Below are positions 25,544-31,670 of a DNA stretch of 33,500 nucleotides, piece by piece. Position 1 is the first letter of the stretch. Each line of letters opens with the position of its first letter. The stretch spans positions 1 to 33,500 of the forward strand of contig NZ_CALLVP010000054.1 of the NCBI RefSeq assembly GCF_938010505.1. Reading direction: 5' to 3'. The translations under genes were made by a program, and so were the position numbers. The stretch is from an uncultured Veillonella sp. (GTDB taxonomy: Bacteria; Bacillota; Negativicutes; Veillonellales; Veillonellaceae). Under the pieces are notes generated by a model. The model saw only the letters and a list, made by a program, of their open reading frames with translations. It ran no database searches and was not told where the DNA came from.

Positions 25544-25552
25544 ATTATATCA
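25544..25552 (-). promoter_or_regulatory. extended -10 promoter of the HsdR-N-type gene
   Basis: On the minus strand TG-A-TATAAT, about 56 nt before the GTG start. No clear -35, as is common with extended -10 promoters. Confidence 0.5.
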
Positions 25553-25571
25553 CACATAAATATTAGTTGTC

Positions 25572-26014
25572 TTATAAGGTGACACTACGATAAAAATAAT
25601 TAGAACCACCCGTTTTACGGATGGTTTGCTCACGTATATATTTTTTACTGTTGCCTCATTTAGACCTACTGTACTAACATAATATTCCTCAGACCAAAAG
25701 TGTCTATTTCCAAATTTATACTTTAAGTTTGCGTGCTTATCGAACATCATAAGTGCACTTTTACCTTTTAAATATCCCATAAAAGATGAAACTGCTATTT
25801 TAGATGGGATTAATACTAACATATGCACATGATCTGCCATGAGCTACCCCTCTATAATCTTGACGCCCTTATATTCGCATAAACGTCTCAGTATTTCACG
25901 TAAACTATTTCTGTATTGATTATATATAACTTTACGTCTATACTTAGGTGTAAATACTATGTGGTATTTGCATAACCATTTTGTGTGCGCAAGACTCTGT
26001 GTCTTTGTTGCCAT
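25572..26014 (-). pseudogene. IS200-type Y1 transposase TnpA, inactivated
   Basis: The repaired product is about 147 aa, the normal TnpA length. It starts at ATG 26014 (MATKTQSLAHTKWLCKYHIV, then FTPKYRRKVI; RBS AAGGTGA). It has the HUH nuclease motif in MADHVHML and the region around YLKGKSALMMF and RHFWSEEYYVSTVGLNEATVK, with the catalytic Tyr expected in the next helix (KKYIREQ after repair). Two lesions are seen. An in-frame TAG replaces the codon before LMADHVHM, in IIEG-stop-LMADH. A6 stands where A7 is needed (in the TVKKYI codons), shifting the last 25 codons. It cannot make full-length enzyme. Confidence 0.88.
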
Positions 26015-26016
26015 AT

Positions 26017-26083
26017 AAAATCACCTTTCTTTTGCATATAATGCGGCTTGAACACCTACATTATACTTAAGCAAGGTGATTTT
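26017..26083 (-). promoter_or_regulatory. inverted repeat masking the tnpA ribosome binding site
   Basis: AAAATCACCTT (26017-26027) is the exact complement of AAGGTGATTTT (26073-26083). In a transcript from outside the element the upstream arm would pair with the tnpA RBS (AAGGTGA). A TATAAT on the minus strand at 26060-26065 lies between the arms, so an internally started mRNA would lack the masking arm. Confidence 0.6.
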
Positions 26084-26167
26084 TTGTATAACTTTCGTTG
26101 CCGCACCCGCATAGCGGGTGGTTTTATAATTCGCGACTACGTCTCGAACCAGTCTAAAGACAATAAC

Positions 26168-26201
26168 AAAAAGCGGATAGCTCATTACGAACTATCCGCT
26201 T
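26168..26201 (-). terminator. terminator behind the tRNA-Arg fragment
   Basis: AAGCGGATAG (26171-26180) and CTATCCGCTT (26192-26201) form a 10-bp stem followed on the minus strand by TTTTTGTTATT. It lies 8 nt after the tRNA 3' CCA, as a native tRNA gene terminator would. Confidence 0.85.
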
Positions 26202-26208
26202 ATTTCTT

Positions 26209-26253
26209 TGGTGATCCAGGAGGGATTCGAACCCCCGACCCACGGCTTAGAAG
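26209..26253 (-). other. 3' fragment of tRNA-Arg(UCU): attachment site (att) of an integrated element
   Basis: The minus strand reads, from 26253 down, CTTCTAAGCCGTGGGTC, then the T-arm GGGGGTTCGAATCCCTC, then CTGGATCACCA. This is an anticodon loop with TCT (Arg), variable loop, complete T-arm, 3' acceptor strand, discriminator A and encoded CCA. The 5' half (acceptor 5' strand, D-arm, 5' anticodon stem ACGGC) is absent; unrelated sequence begins at 26254. A 45-nt tRNA 3' end next to its own terminator is what remains at the distal end when an integrase inserts an element into a tRNA gene. The intact copy should lie at the far right end of the element, beyond this window. It cannot act as a tRNA. 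Confidence 0.85.
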
Positions 26254-26304
26254 TGTGTAGATAAACCCAGTATCTATCTAGTTTCACCAACATTTACATA
26301 TGTT

Positions 26305-26351
26305 TGCAAGTATATATGCAAGCATAATTCATTGTTTTTTTTATACTTGCA
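26305..26351. repeat. short repeats beside the attachment site (possible integrase arm sites)
   Basis: TGCAAGTATA (26305-26314) occurs again as an exact inverted copy TATACTTGCA (26342-26351), with a near copy TGCAAGCATA (26317-26326) between them, 50-100 nt inside the element from the att core. Tyrosine integrases bind such arm-type repeats; the role is inferred from position. Confidence 0.4.
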
Positions 26352-26384
26352 CGTTGTACCTGTTCACAAAAATTAGTGTACAAA

Positions 26385-27431
26385 TCATTTTAAAGTACTA
26401 ACAAAATCAAGAGCACCATCTTTCATCCGATTTTTAGGAACATCTACTTTTAATTGCGACCAATCTATTTCAAACTTATCTATTGATGGTTGCTGTATAT
26501 TAATCTCTTCTTTACATTGTACTTTAAACGGAATGGATGTGTTAATTAAAACTGTCCCTCTAAACATTACATCTATAGGGTTACCTGAATCATCAAAGAA
26601 TACAGCCTCAGCACCCGTATTAGTAAACAATACGTAAGCTAATCCTTGAATATATAAAACTCCTTCACAGTTCTTTCCAACTAAAGAAGTTAAGGCAAAC
26701 GAAAAGTCCAACTGAGCTACTGACTCTACCCACTGTATACATATATTATAGTCAACAGCTTCATAGATATCTCGATTTTCCAGATATGAAATAGCTTCAT
26801 CTTTAAACTCTGCACTAGCAAAATGTTTAGTTAATAACTCTCCTATATTTTTATCACCTGGCTTTAACTGCCGTAAAACAGGGAGAAATTGAGTAATATT
26901 ATTATGAGTTATAAAATCGTGATTACTCTTACTAAAGGCTTCCCTAAAAAGTTCATCAGTACTCACAATATGAATTGGTTCGGGAATACTTTTTTTTAAT
27001 TCCTTTAACAAGTGAATATTTATCGCATCTTTAAATTCATCTTTTTTAGATTTACCAAATGGTGGTTTTCCTTCTCGATAATCCTCAACTATAGATTCAA
27101 TACAGTCTTTTGATAACTCGAGTTTAATATTTTGAGGATTAGTCAAAAACTCTTTCAAAGGTAAATAAATTTTTTTATTTAAGTCATTTTGAAATGATTT
27201 CCAAGGACTTTTTATATCGTATTCTTCAAGATCCTTACAAAGCCCATTATATTCATCATTTAACTCTTTGAACCTATCATTATAATGTCGTATAAATTCA
27301 GCTTCTAGTACTGAAGTTAGTATTAAGGTTACTTGATTTTCTTTAATATATCGATTTAACTCACCTAACCTTCCCCGATGAAATTGGAACTTAGCACTAG
27401 TAACTATATTCGTATCTATAAACACATACAT
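26385..27431 (-). CDS. PIN-domain protein (DUF4935-like) of the restriction-modification operon
   Basis: A 348-aa protein whose first 165 residues form a PIN ribonuclease-type domain. MYVFIDTN supplies D6, VLEAEFIRHY E45, KSKKDEFKDA D131/D135, and VSTDELF the final Asp159. All four acidic metal-binding positions are therefore present. The C-terminal 180 residues are unrecognised but contain beta-rich runs (YIQGLAYVLF, GAEAVFFDDSGNPIDVMFRG), perhaps a sensor or binding domain. It lies 18 nt behind the endonuclease gene (RBS AGGTGG), last in the operon. No antitoxin gene is adjacent, so this is not an ordinary VapBC pair. A nuclease accessory to restriction, or an abortive-infection effector, are possible roles, not shown. 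Confidence 0.75.
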   Translation of the reverse strand: MYVFIDTNIVTSAKFQFHRGRLGELNRYIKENQVTLILTSVLEAEFIRHYNDRFKELNDEYNGLCKDLEEYDIKSPWKSFQNDLNKKIYLPLKEFLTNPQNIKLELSKDCIESIVEDYREGKPPFGKSKKDEFKDAINIHLLKELKKSIPEPIHIVSTDELFREAFSKSNHDFITHNNITQFLPVLRQLKPGDKNIGELLTKHFASAEFKDEAISYLENRDIYEAVDYNICIQWVESVAQLDFSFALTSLVGKNCEGVLYIQGLAYVLFTNTGAEAVFFDDSGNPIDVMFRGTVLINTSIPFKVQCKEEINIQQPSIDKFEIDWSQLKVDVPKNRMKDGALDFVSTLK

Positions 27432-27449
27432 TTTCCACCTATATATTTC

Positions 27450-28274
27450 TTATTTACGAGTAAATCCATTATAAGACGAAAAAGCTAACATATAAAAAGC
27501 AATCGCAATCGGAAGGCTACTGTCCTTATCATTAACCTCACCATATGCGCTAGCAAGATTTATAATCTCATTATAAACAGTATCATTATTCTTAACTTCG
27601 GAATAATGTTCATCAACAACTTTTTTTATAACTTCTGGTAATACCATACACAGCTTGAAAAAAGCATCCTTTTCACCAGTAACTAATTCATAAAATTTAT
27701 CAATACTAACTCTACGAATTAACTTATGCTTCACTTTTTGTTTATCAACAGTAGTTTGCCACATAATATTTTGTGAGGTCTGTGCAATAGCCTCGACTAA
27801 AAAGCATGCACAATTATCATCCTGTAACAATTGATTCTGCATTTTAATAAAAGTCTTACTAGATGAAGCTGAATTCATTGTATTATGCTTATTTTTAAGC
27901 TCAACAAAAATACGCTTTACTGTCCTATCACTAGTTACATCGATTAGATTTTCTGGTTCGAATATAACATCCCAACCACCTTCTTTACCATTAGCAGGCA
28001 CTCGGCAATTTTTTATGTATTTGAAAATATTTTGATGAAAATAACCGATATCATTATTATTAGACTTATCACGCTGTCTAAAAATTTCATTTTTAACAAT
28101 TTCTTCCCAAGTAGCTTTATAAACAGTTTTATCAAAAATCATTTTAATTGGATCAATAATATTCCTGTTGAACCGCTCTAAATCAAAAGGGCACAACTTT
28201 TCACCATACTTTTCAATAGTGACTGTTACATGTTCTGTTAATTCTTCTTCTGTGATAAAATCCAAATTCCACAT
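27450..28274 (-). CDS. type II restriction endonuclease, Eco47II-like
   Basis: A 274-aa protein that resembles the Eco47II family (isoschizomers of Sau96I, GGNCC) as I recall it. The conserved stretches are KLCPFDLERFNRNIIDPIK, EIFRQRDKSNNNDIGYFHQ, IFKYIKNCRVPANGKEGGWDV and VELKNKHNTMNSASSSKT. A PD-(D/E)XK site is visible: D102 in GGWDV, then E125 and K127 in VELKNK. It starts 2 nt after the methyltransferase stop codon, with the RBS GGGAG inside the last methyltransferase codons. Translational coupling lets methylation capacity lead restriction. The recognition sequence is inferred from family resemblance only. Confidence 0.78.
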   Translation of the reverse strand: MWNLDFITEEELTEHVTVTIEKYGEKLCPFDLERFNRNIIDPIKMIFDKTVYKATWEEIVKNEIFRQRDKSNNNDIGYFHQNIFKYIKNCRVPANGKEGGWDVIFEPENLIDVTSDRTVKRIFVELKNKHNTMNSASSSKTFIKMQNQLLQDDNCACFLVEAIAQTSQNIMWQTTVDKQKVKHKLIRRVSIDKFYELVTGEKDAFFKLCMVLPEVIKKVVDEHYSEVKNNDTVYNEIINLASAYGEVNDKDSSLPIAIAFYMLAFSSYNGFTRK

Positions 28275-28276
28275 AG

Positions 28277-29296
28277 TTACTCTCCCATTTTATCCAATGT
28301 ATGTTTTATAGAACGTGCAACCTCAAAGGCTAAATTAACAGGTACTGCATTACCAATTTGCTTATACTGTTGCCCCATTGCACCTGCAAACTCCCATTCA
28401 TCTGGAAAGCTTTGACATCTAGCACTTTCTCTAATATTAAAAGGTCTAGCCTCTAAGGGATGACAGCGTTCTGTTTGTTTTTGACTAGGAGAAGTTAAAA
28501 CCGTCAAAGATGGTTCATCTAAACTCATTCTACGCAAAATACCAGTACGACCACCACCCATGTCCCAAGTAGATTTCATATACTCTTTTGCAATACTCTC
28601 TGGAATATCTCGCCAATAACCACCTGGTGGCACCAATTCAAATATACTTCTCTTGTAGTCTGAATATTGTGCCCCTGGACTTGAAGGACAATCCAATAGG
28701 ATATCTTTTAAGACAGGTTTATACTTATGCTTTTTAGGAAATTCAAACTCTACATAATTTGCAAGATCTTTACGAATACCAACCATAATTAAGCGTTCTC
28801 TTTTTTGTGGTACACCATAATCCCAAGCATTTAGTATCTTTTCCTTTATAACATAACCTTCATTTTCAAAGACATTTAAAATTGTATCATGTGTTCTTCC
28901 TTTATCATGTGTTAACAAACCTCGAACATTTTCAAATAAAAACATTTTGGGCTGTAGTTTTTTTAAAAAGACTGCATAGTGATAAAAAAGCGTACCTCTA
29001 GTATCCTCCAGCCCAAGACGCTTACCTGCATAAGAAAAGGCTTGACATGGCGCACCACCACTTAATAAATCCAACTCACCTTTTACTATTCCAAAATATG
29101 ACTCTAAATCTAACGGACTAATATTAGCAATATCATCATGAATTACATTCCAGGTAGGACGATTAAGTTTTAACGTCTCACTAGCAGACTTATCAAACTC
29201 TACTAAGCCAATGGTTTTAAATCCGGCTTTCTCTATTCCTAATGCGAGCCCTCCACCGCCTGCAAACAGCTCAATTACTTTATACTTATTAGACAT
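28277..29296 (-). CDS. DNA (cytosine-5-)-methyltransferase of the R-M system
   Basis: A 339-aa C5-cytosine methyltransferase. The canonical motifs are in order: I FAGGGGLALG (11-20), IV GGAPCQAFS with catalytic Cys84, VI FENVRG (121-126), VIII QKRERLIMVG (164-173). A target-recognition region spans about 180-290, then the C-terminal CQSFPDEW and QIGNAVP (IX/X). It is the first gene of the operon, followed by the endonuclease at 2 nt and the PIN protein. The start is ATG 29296 (MSNKYK); AAGGA lies 10 nt upstream, a little far, and an in-frame TTG at 29320 is the alternative. The A+T-rich gene sits just inside an integrated element, as a stabilising or defensive cargo. Confidence 0.93.
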   Translation of the reverse strand: MSNKYKVIELFAGGGGLALGIEKAGFKTIGLVEFDKSASETLKLNRPTWNVIHDDIANISPLDLESYFGIVKGELDLLSGGAPCQAFSYAGKRLGLEDTRGTLFYHYAVFLKKLQPKMFLFENVRGLLTHDKGRTHDTILNVFENEGYVIKEKILNAWDYGVPQKRERLIMVGIRKDLANYVEFEFPKKHKYKPVLKDILLDCPSSPGAQYSDYKRSIFELVPPGGYWRDIPESIAKEYMKSTWDMGGGRTGILRRMSLDEPSLTVLTSPSQKQTERCHPLEARPFNIRESARCQSFPDEWEFAGAMGQQYKQIGNAVPVNLAFEVARSIKHTLDKMGE

Positions 29297-29339
29297 TCTT
29301 ACTATTTCCTTAATAATCAATTAACGCCATTGCCAAAAC

Positions 29340-29362
29340 AGGGCTAACCATAGGTTAGCCCT
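29340..29362 (-). promoter_or_regulatory. leader hairpin of the R-M operon
   Basis: AGGGCTAACC (29340-29349) and GGTTAGCCCT (29353-29362) form a perfect 10-bp stem with a 3-nt loop in the untranslated leader. On the minus strand GTTTTGG follows, a poor U-tract; on the plus strand TATTTTAAT follows. It may attenuate the operon or insulate it from opposing transcription. Confidence 0.6.
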
Positions 29363-29389
29363 TATTTTAATCAAACTATTCTTTTTTAT

Positions 29390-29418
29390 ATTATATAATG
29401 GCCCTATTTCCACGTCAA
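29390..29418 (-). promoter_or_regulatory. promoter of the R-M operon
   Basis: On the minus strand TTGACG (29413-29418), 17-nt spacer, consensus TATAAT (29390-29395). The spacer contains GGGCC (29400-29404), a match to GGNCC, the site expected if the system is of the Eco47II type. From 29419 to 29556 no gene or repeat is recognised. Confidence 0.7.
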
Positions 29419-29556
29419 TTGATGTTAATTGTAAATAAACCACTACAAGATAACCTACGTTATTATCTCATTATACACTGATCTCAATATACAAAACGTA
29501 AAAGCCATACACCAATAGTTATCTTGATAGCATTAATATGTAAAAAATTGTTTCAA

Positions 29557-29565
29557 TGCTATAAT
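29557..29565 (+). promoter_or_regulatory. extended -10 promoter of the paralog pair
   Basis: TG-C-TATAAT, 52 nt before the first small gene. No clear -35. It diverges from the R-M promoter about 140 nt away. Confidence 0.5.
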
Positions 29566-29617
29566 ATACTTAGAGAGTTGTGCGGTAGTAGAATATTCAT
29601 ACCTAGGAAGGAAATCT

Positions 29618-29881
29618 ATGTCTGAGGCAGAAACAGAAACTAATAAAGTTGTTAAAAGTAAAGACATCTCTGCATTTTTAAATTCAGAAGAAGAACGTGA
29701 TTTTAATGAACACTCAAAAGCTCTGTACAATGCATTTAATACCTTAATACTAAAAGCAAGCTCTTTAGAGGAACTTAAATGCTTAAAAGATCTCTTCGAG
29801 CAACAAAAAAAGAACTTTAAAAACAATGATTATGCCAATATAAAGGGTTGCTTACGAAAAAAAATTTATGAATGCTTATAA
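29618..29881 (+). CDS. small acidic protein of unknown function, paralog A
   Basis: An 87-aa soluble protein, not recognised as a known family. It has a Glu/Lys-rich N-terminus (MSEAETETNKVVKSKDIS) and a predicted all-helical body (SKALYNAFNTLIL, SSLEELKCLKDLFEQQKKN, ANIKGCLRKKIYECL). No signal peptide, helix-turn-helix or cysteine cluster is seen. It is homologous over its last 55 residues to the next gene: 20 of 55 identical by eye, without gaps. RBS AAGGA. Followed by a weak A+T hairpin (29881-29903). It diverges from the R-M operon. Confidence 0.75.
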   Translation: MSEAETETNKVVKSKDISAFLNSEEERDFNEHSKALYNAFNTLILKASSLEELKCLKDLFEQQKKNFKNNDYANIKGCLRKKIYECL

Positions 29882-29968
29882 AATATAATTTCTGATTATA
29901 TTTTCGCCTATTTAATCAACAAAGCTTTTAATTCCAATACTTTAGGCTTGCTTGCTAGGAGGTAATCA

Positions 29969-30232
29969 ATGTCTTCAGAAAGTGTTAAATGTGATAAAGT
30001 CTTTATAGATAAAGATAACGGAAAAAATTCAGAGTTGAATAAACCAATTCCCCTCTTTGATGATTCTGAACCTCTATACAACTCGTTTGGAGTTCTAATA
30101 AAAAATTCAGGATCTTTAGATGAGCTAAGTGCACTAAAAGGCCTCATAGAATTACACAAAGATGACCTTATAGAAATGCATTATGATAGATTAAGAATTA
30201 GGCTACAAAGACAAGCTTATATACTTCTATAA
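29969..30232 (+). CDS. small acidic protein of unknown function, paralog B
   Basis: An 87-aa protein of exactly the same length as paralog A and sharing the pattern LYNxFxxLI, SLxELxxLKxLxE, K, then Y and a terminal L. The N-terminal 30 residues differ (MSSESVKCDKVFIDKDNGKN). Strong RBS AGGAGG. The 87-nt gap from paralog A contains a weak hairpin but no clear promoter, so co-transcription is likely. The pair probably arose by tandem duplication and diverged. No function can be assigned. Confidence 0.75.
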   Translation: MSSESVKCDKVFIDKDNGKNSELNKPIPLFDDSEPLYNSFGVLIKNSGSLDELSALKGLIELHKDDLIEMHYDRLRIRLQRQAYILL

Positions 30233-30364
30233 AATATTAACCTCATCTTATACATACCATTGTTCCAAAATTCCATAGTTCTCAAACTTAATATTTCTAA
30301 ATAATGATCACTTGTATATTATTAATACATTACATTGAAATATTCAGACTTTTCAGTTGTATAC

Positions 30365-30370
30365 TATAAT
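30365..30370 (+). promoter_or_regulatory. promoter (-10) of the recombination operon
   Basis: A consensus TATAAT at 30365-30370; upstream TTCAGA gives a 16-nt spacing, and a TTGAAA lies further off. Predicted leader of about 75 nt. The remaining part of 30233-30350 shows nothing recognisable. Confidence 0.5.
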
Positions 30371-30402
30371 ACTGATAGCATATATAGCTATTCCTTAAGG
30401 TT

Positions 30403-30436
30403 ACCCCCTAGGTGCATTGCCACCTAGGGGTATTTT
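30403..30436 (+). terminator. leader hairpin/attenuator before the recombination operon
   Basis: ACCCCCTAGGTG (30403-30414) pairs with CACCTAGGGGT (30421-30431) with one bulged C, followed by ATTTTATTT. It lies between the promoter and the RBS of the first gene, with no gene in between, so it can only act as a leader attenuator or a barrier to upstream transcription. Confidence 0.75.
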
Positions 30437-30451
30437 ATTTGGAGGTTTAGT

Positions 30452-31045
30452 ATGAGCCAATATTATCAAAATACATTTTTATTTATCAGTAGGCAACGGT
30501 CAGTATTACAACCATTATTGGAGTCCTTACAATGGGCTTTAAAAGAACAAGTTGACCGATTGGATATACCTCTTGTTCATATGGGGATGTTTGCCAATAT
30601 GCTTACAGACAGTCGAAATCATAGCCTCATGGGTTATGATCTCTATCAGCATGAACAAACAAAAGAATATATTTTACGAATTCATACAGAAAGTCAAGAT
30701 GGGATACATCCTATAGATATGGAATACTGCCGGGTGTATTTATCGCCTAATACTAAATTACATTACGTATCAGAAGGATACTCTGAATGTACCTATATTA
30801 ATACGGATATATCACATGTATACTTACCAATTCGATTTAAGATTGAGTTATACATCGATGAAACCTATGATATTAACTATTTCCTCAATCTAACTACATT
30901 ACAACGATTTTTAGTGACGGCATTTCCTTTGCTGCATATTGATATCTTCGATGGTATTAAAACCATTTGCTCTAAAATCAACCGTCATATTAAATCGTTA
31001 AATACTAATAATTGGTGTCATATTTTTCGTTATGAACCTAAATAA
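30452..31045 (+). CDS. hypothetical protein, first gene of the recombination operon
   Basis: A 197-aa soluble protein I do not recognise. It has no signal peptide, membrane segment or clear catalytic motif. Tyr and His are frequent (MSQYYQNTFLF, YDLYQHEQTKEYILRIHTES), and the profile alternates beta strands with a helical N-terminus and C-terminus. RBS GGAGG, 6-7 nt before the ATG. It lies 27 nt upstream of radC and is transcribed with it behind the leader hairpin. By position it is an early-region gene of a phage or integrative element. Confidence 0.75.
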   Translation: MSQYYQNTFLFISRQRSVLQPLLESLQWALKEQVDRLDIPLVHMGMFANMLTDSRNHSLMGYDLYQHEQTKEYILRIHTESQDGIHPIDMEYCRVYLSPNTKLHYVSEGYSECTYINTDISHVYLPIRFKIELYIDETYDINYFLNLTTLQRFLVTAFPLLHIDIFDGIKTICSKINRHIKSLNTNNWCHIFRYEPK

Positions 31046-31072
31046 TTTATTTATAAATAAGGAGAATCTATT

Positions 31073-31660
31073 ATGAATACTACAGTTGAAACTATGTTAA
31101 CAGAACTATTACCAAAAGCATCCGTACAAGAGTTAGTGGAACGTTATGGAGATCCATATGATGCGTTATTTCATGCAGAAGAATCTGAATGGTATGATGC
31201 ACCCGGTATGGGTAACCGCGGTATTGCTAAGCTACGAGCTATTAAATCTATCATTAAGAATGTACAGAATAGAACTCGTAAAGCTCCTATCAATGTGGGT
31301 AGACCTATTGATATCTATAAAGCTATGTCAGATATGCAGTACTTTGAGACAGAACACGTACGTGTACTATACCTAAACGCTAGAAACCATTTAATTAAAT
31401 CAGAGGATATTTCTATTGGTGATGTAACTAGTGCCGCTCTTGATATCAAATGCATTTTTTCTTCTGCCGTTCGTTTAAAAGCATGCGCGATTGTTATCGT
31501 CCATAACCACCCTTCTGGTGACTCTCACCCCAGTGATACAGATATTCGCAGTACAAAACGAATCGTAGAAGCTGGTAGACTTTTTGATATCCCTGTACTA
31601 GACCATATCATCATTGGACATGGTGAATTTCATAGTATGAGTGAATGTGGTCAGTTATAA
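31073..31660 (+). CDS. radC: RadC-family JAB/MPN-domain protein
   Basis: A 195-aa RadC-type protein. The N-terminal helix-hairpin-helix region (APGMGNRGIAKLRAIKSI, residues 43-60) is followed by the JAMM metalloenzyme domain with VHNHPSGDSHPSDTD. H144, H146 and D157 are the zinc-binding residues. Chromosomal RadC is about 220-230 aa; shorter versions like this one are common on phages and integrative elements. Its molecular role is not settled; a DNA processing function is presumed. RBS AAGGAG. The next gene follows after 10 nt. Confidence 0.9.
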   Translation: MNTTVETMLTELLPKASVQELVERYGDPYDALFHAEESEWYDAPGMGNRGIAKLRAIKSIIKNVQNRTRKAPINVGRPIDIYKAMSDMQYFETEHVRVLYLNARNHLIKSEDISIGDVTSAALDIKCIFSSAVRLKACAIVIVHNHPSGDSHPSDTDIRSTKRIVEAGRLFDIPVLDHIIIGHGEFHSMSECGQL

Positions 31661-31670
31661 GGAGGATATT

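Larger units (their letters stand above)
25560..26125 (-). mobile_element. IS200/IS605-type insertion sequence remnant (IS200 group, tnpA only)
   Basis: A single degenerate tnpA lies between two related imperfect palindromes. One is AACCACCCG-TTTTA-CGGATGGTT (25604-25626), inside the 3' end of tnpA. The other is CACCCGC-ATA-GCGGGTG (26104-26120). Both share the word ACCACCCG in the transcript orientation, as expected for the subterminal hairpins that Y1 transposases recognise. Exact ends are not defined by terminal repeats in this family, so the limits given are approximate. No tnpB is present. Confidence 0.7.

Noticed and set aside
25550..25840. A 96-aa independent gene on the minus strand
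   Set aside because: It is the middle and frame-shifted end of the IS200 transposase; its ATG is the Met of the MADHVHML motif, internal to the protein.
26048..26260. A plus-strand 70-aa reading frame
   Set aside because: It runs antisense through the IS end, the tRNA terminator and the tRNA fragment; the sequence is fully explained by those features.
26209..26285. A complete tRNA-Arg gene
   Set aside because: No D-arm, 5' anticodon stem or 5' acceptor strand complementary to CTGGATC is found upstream of the anticodon loop on the minus strand.
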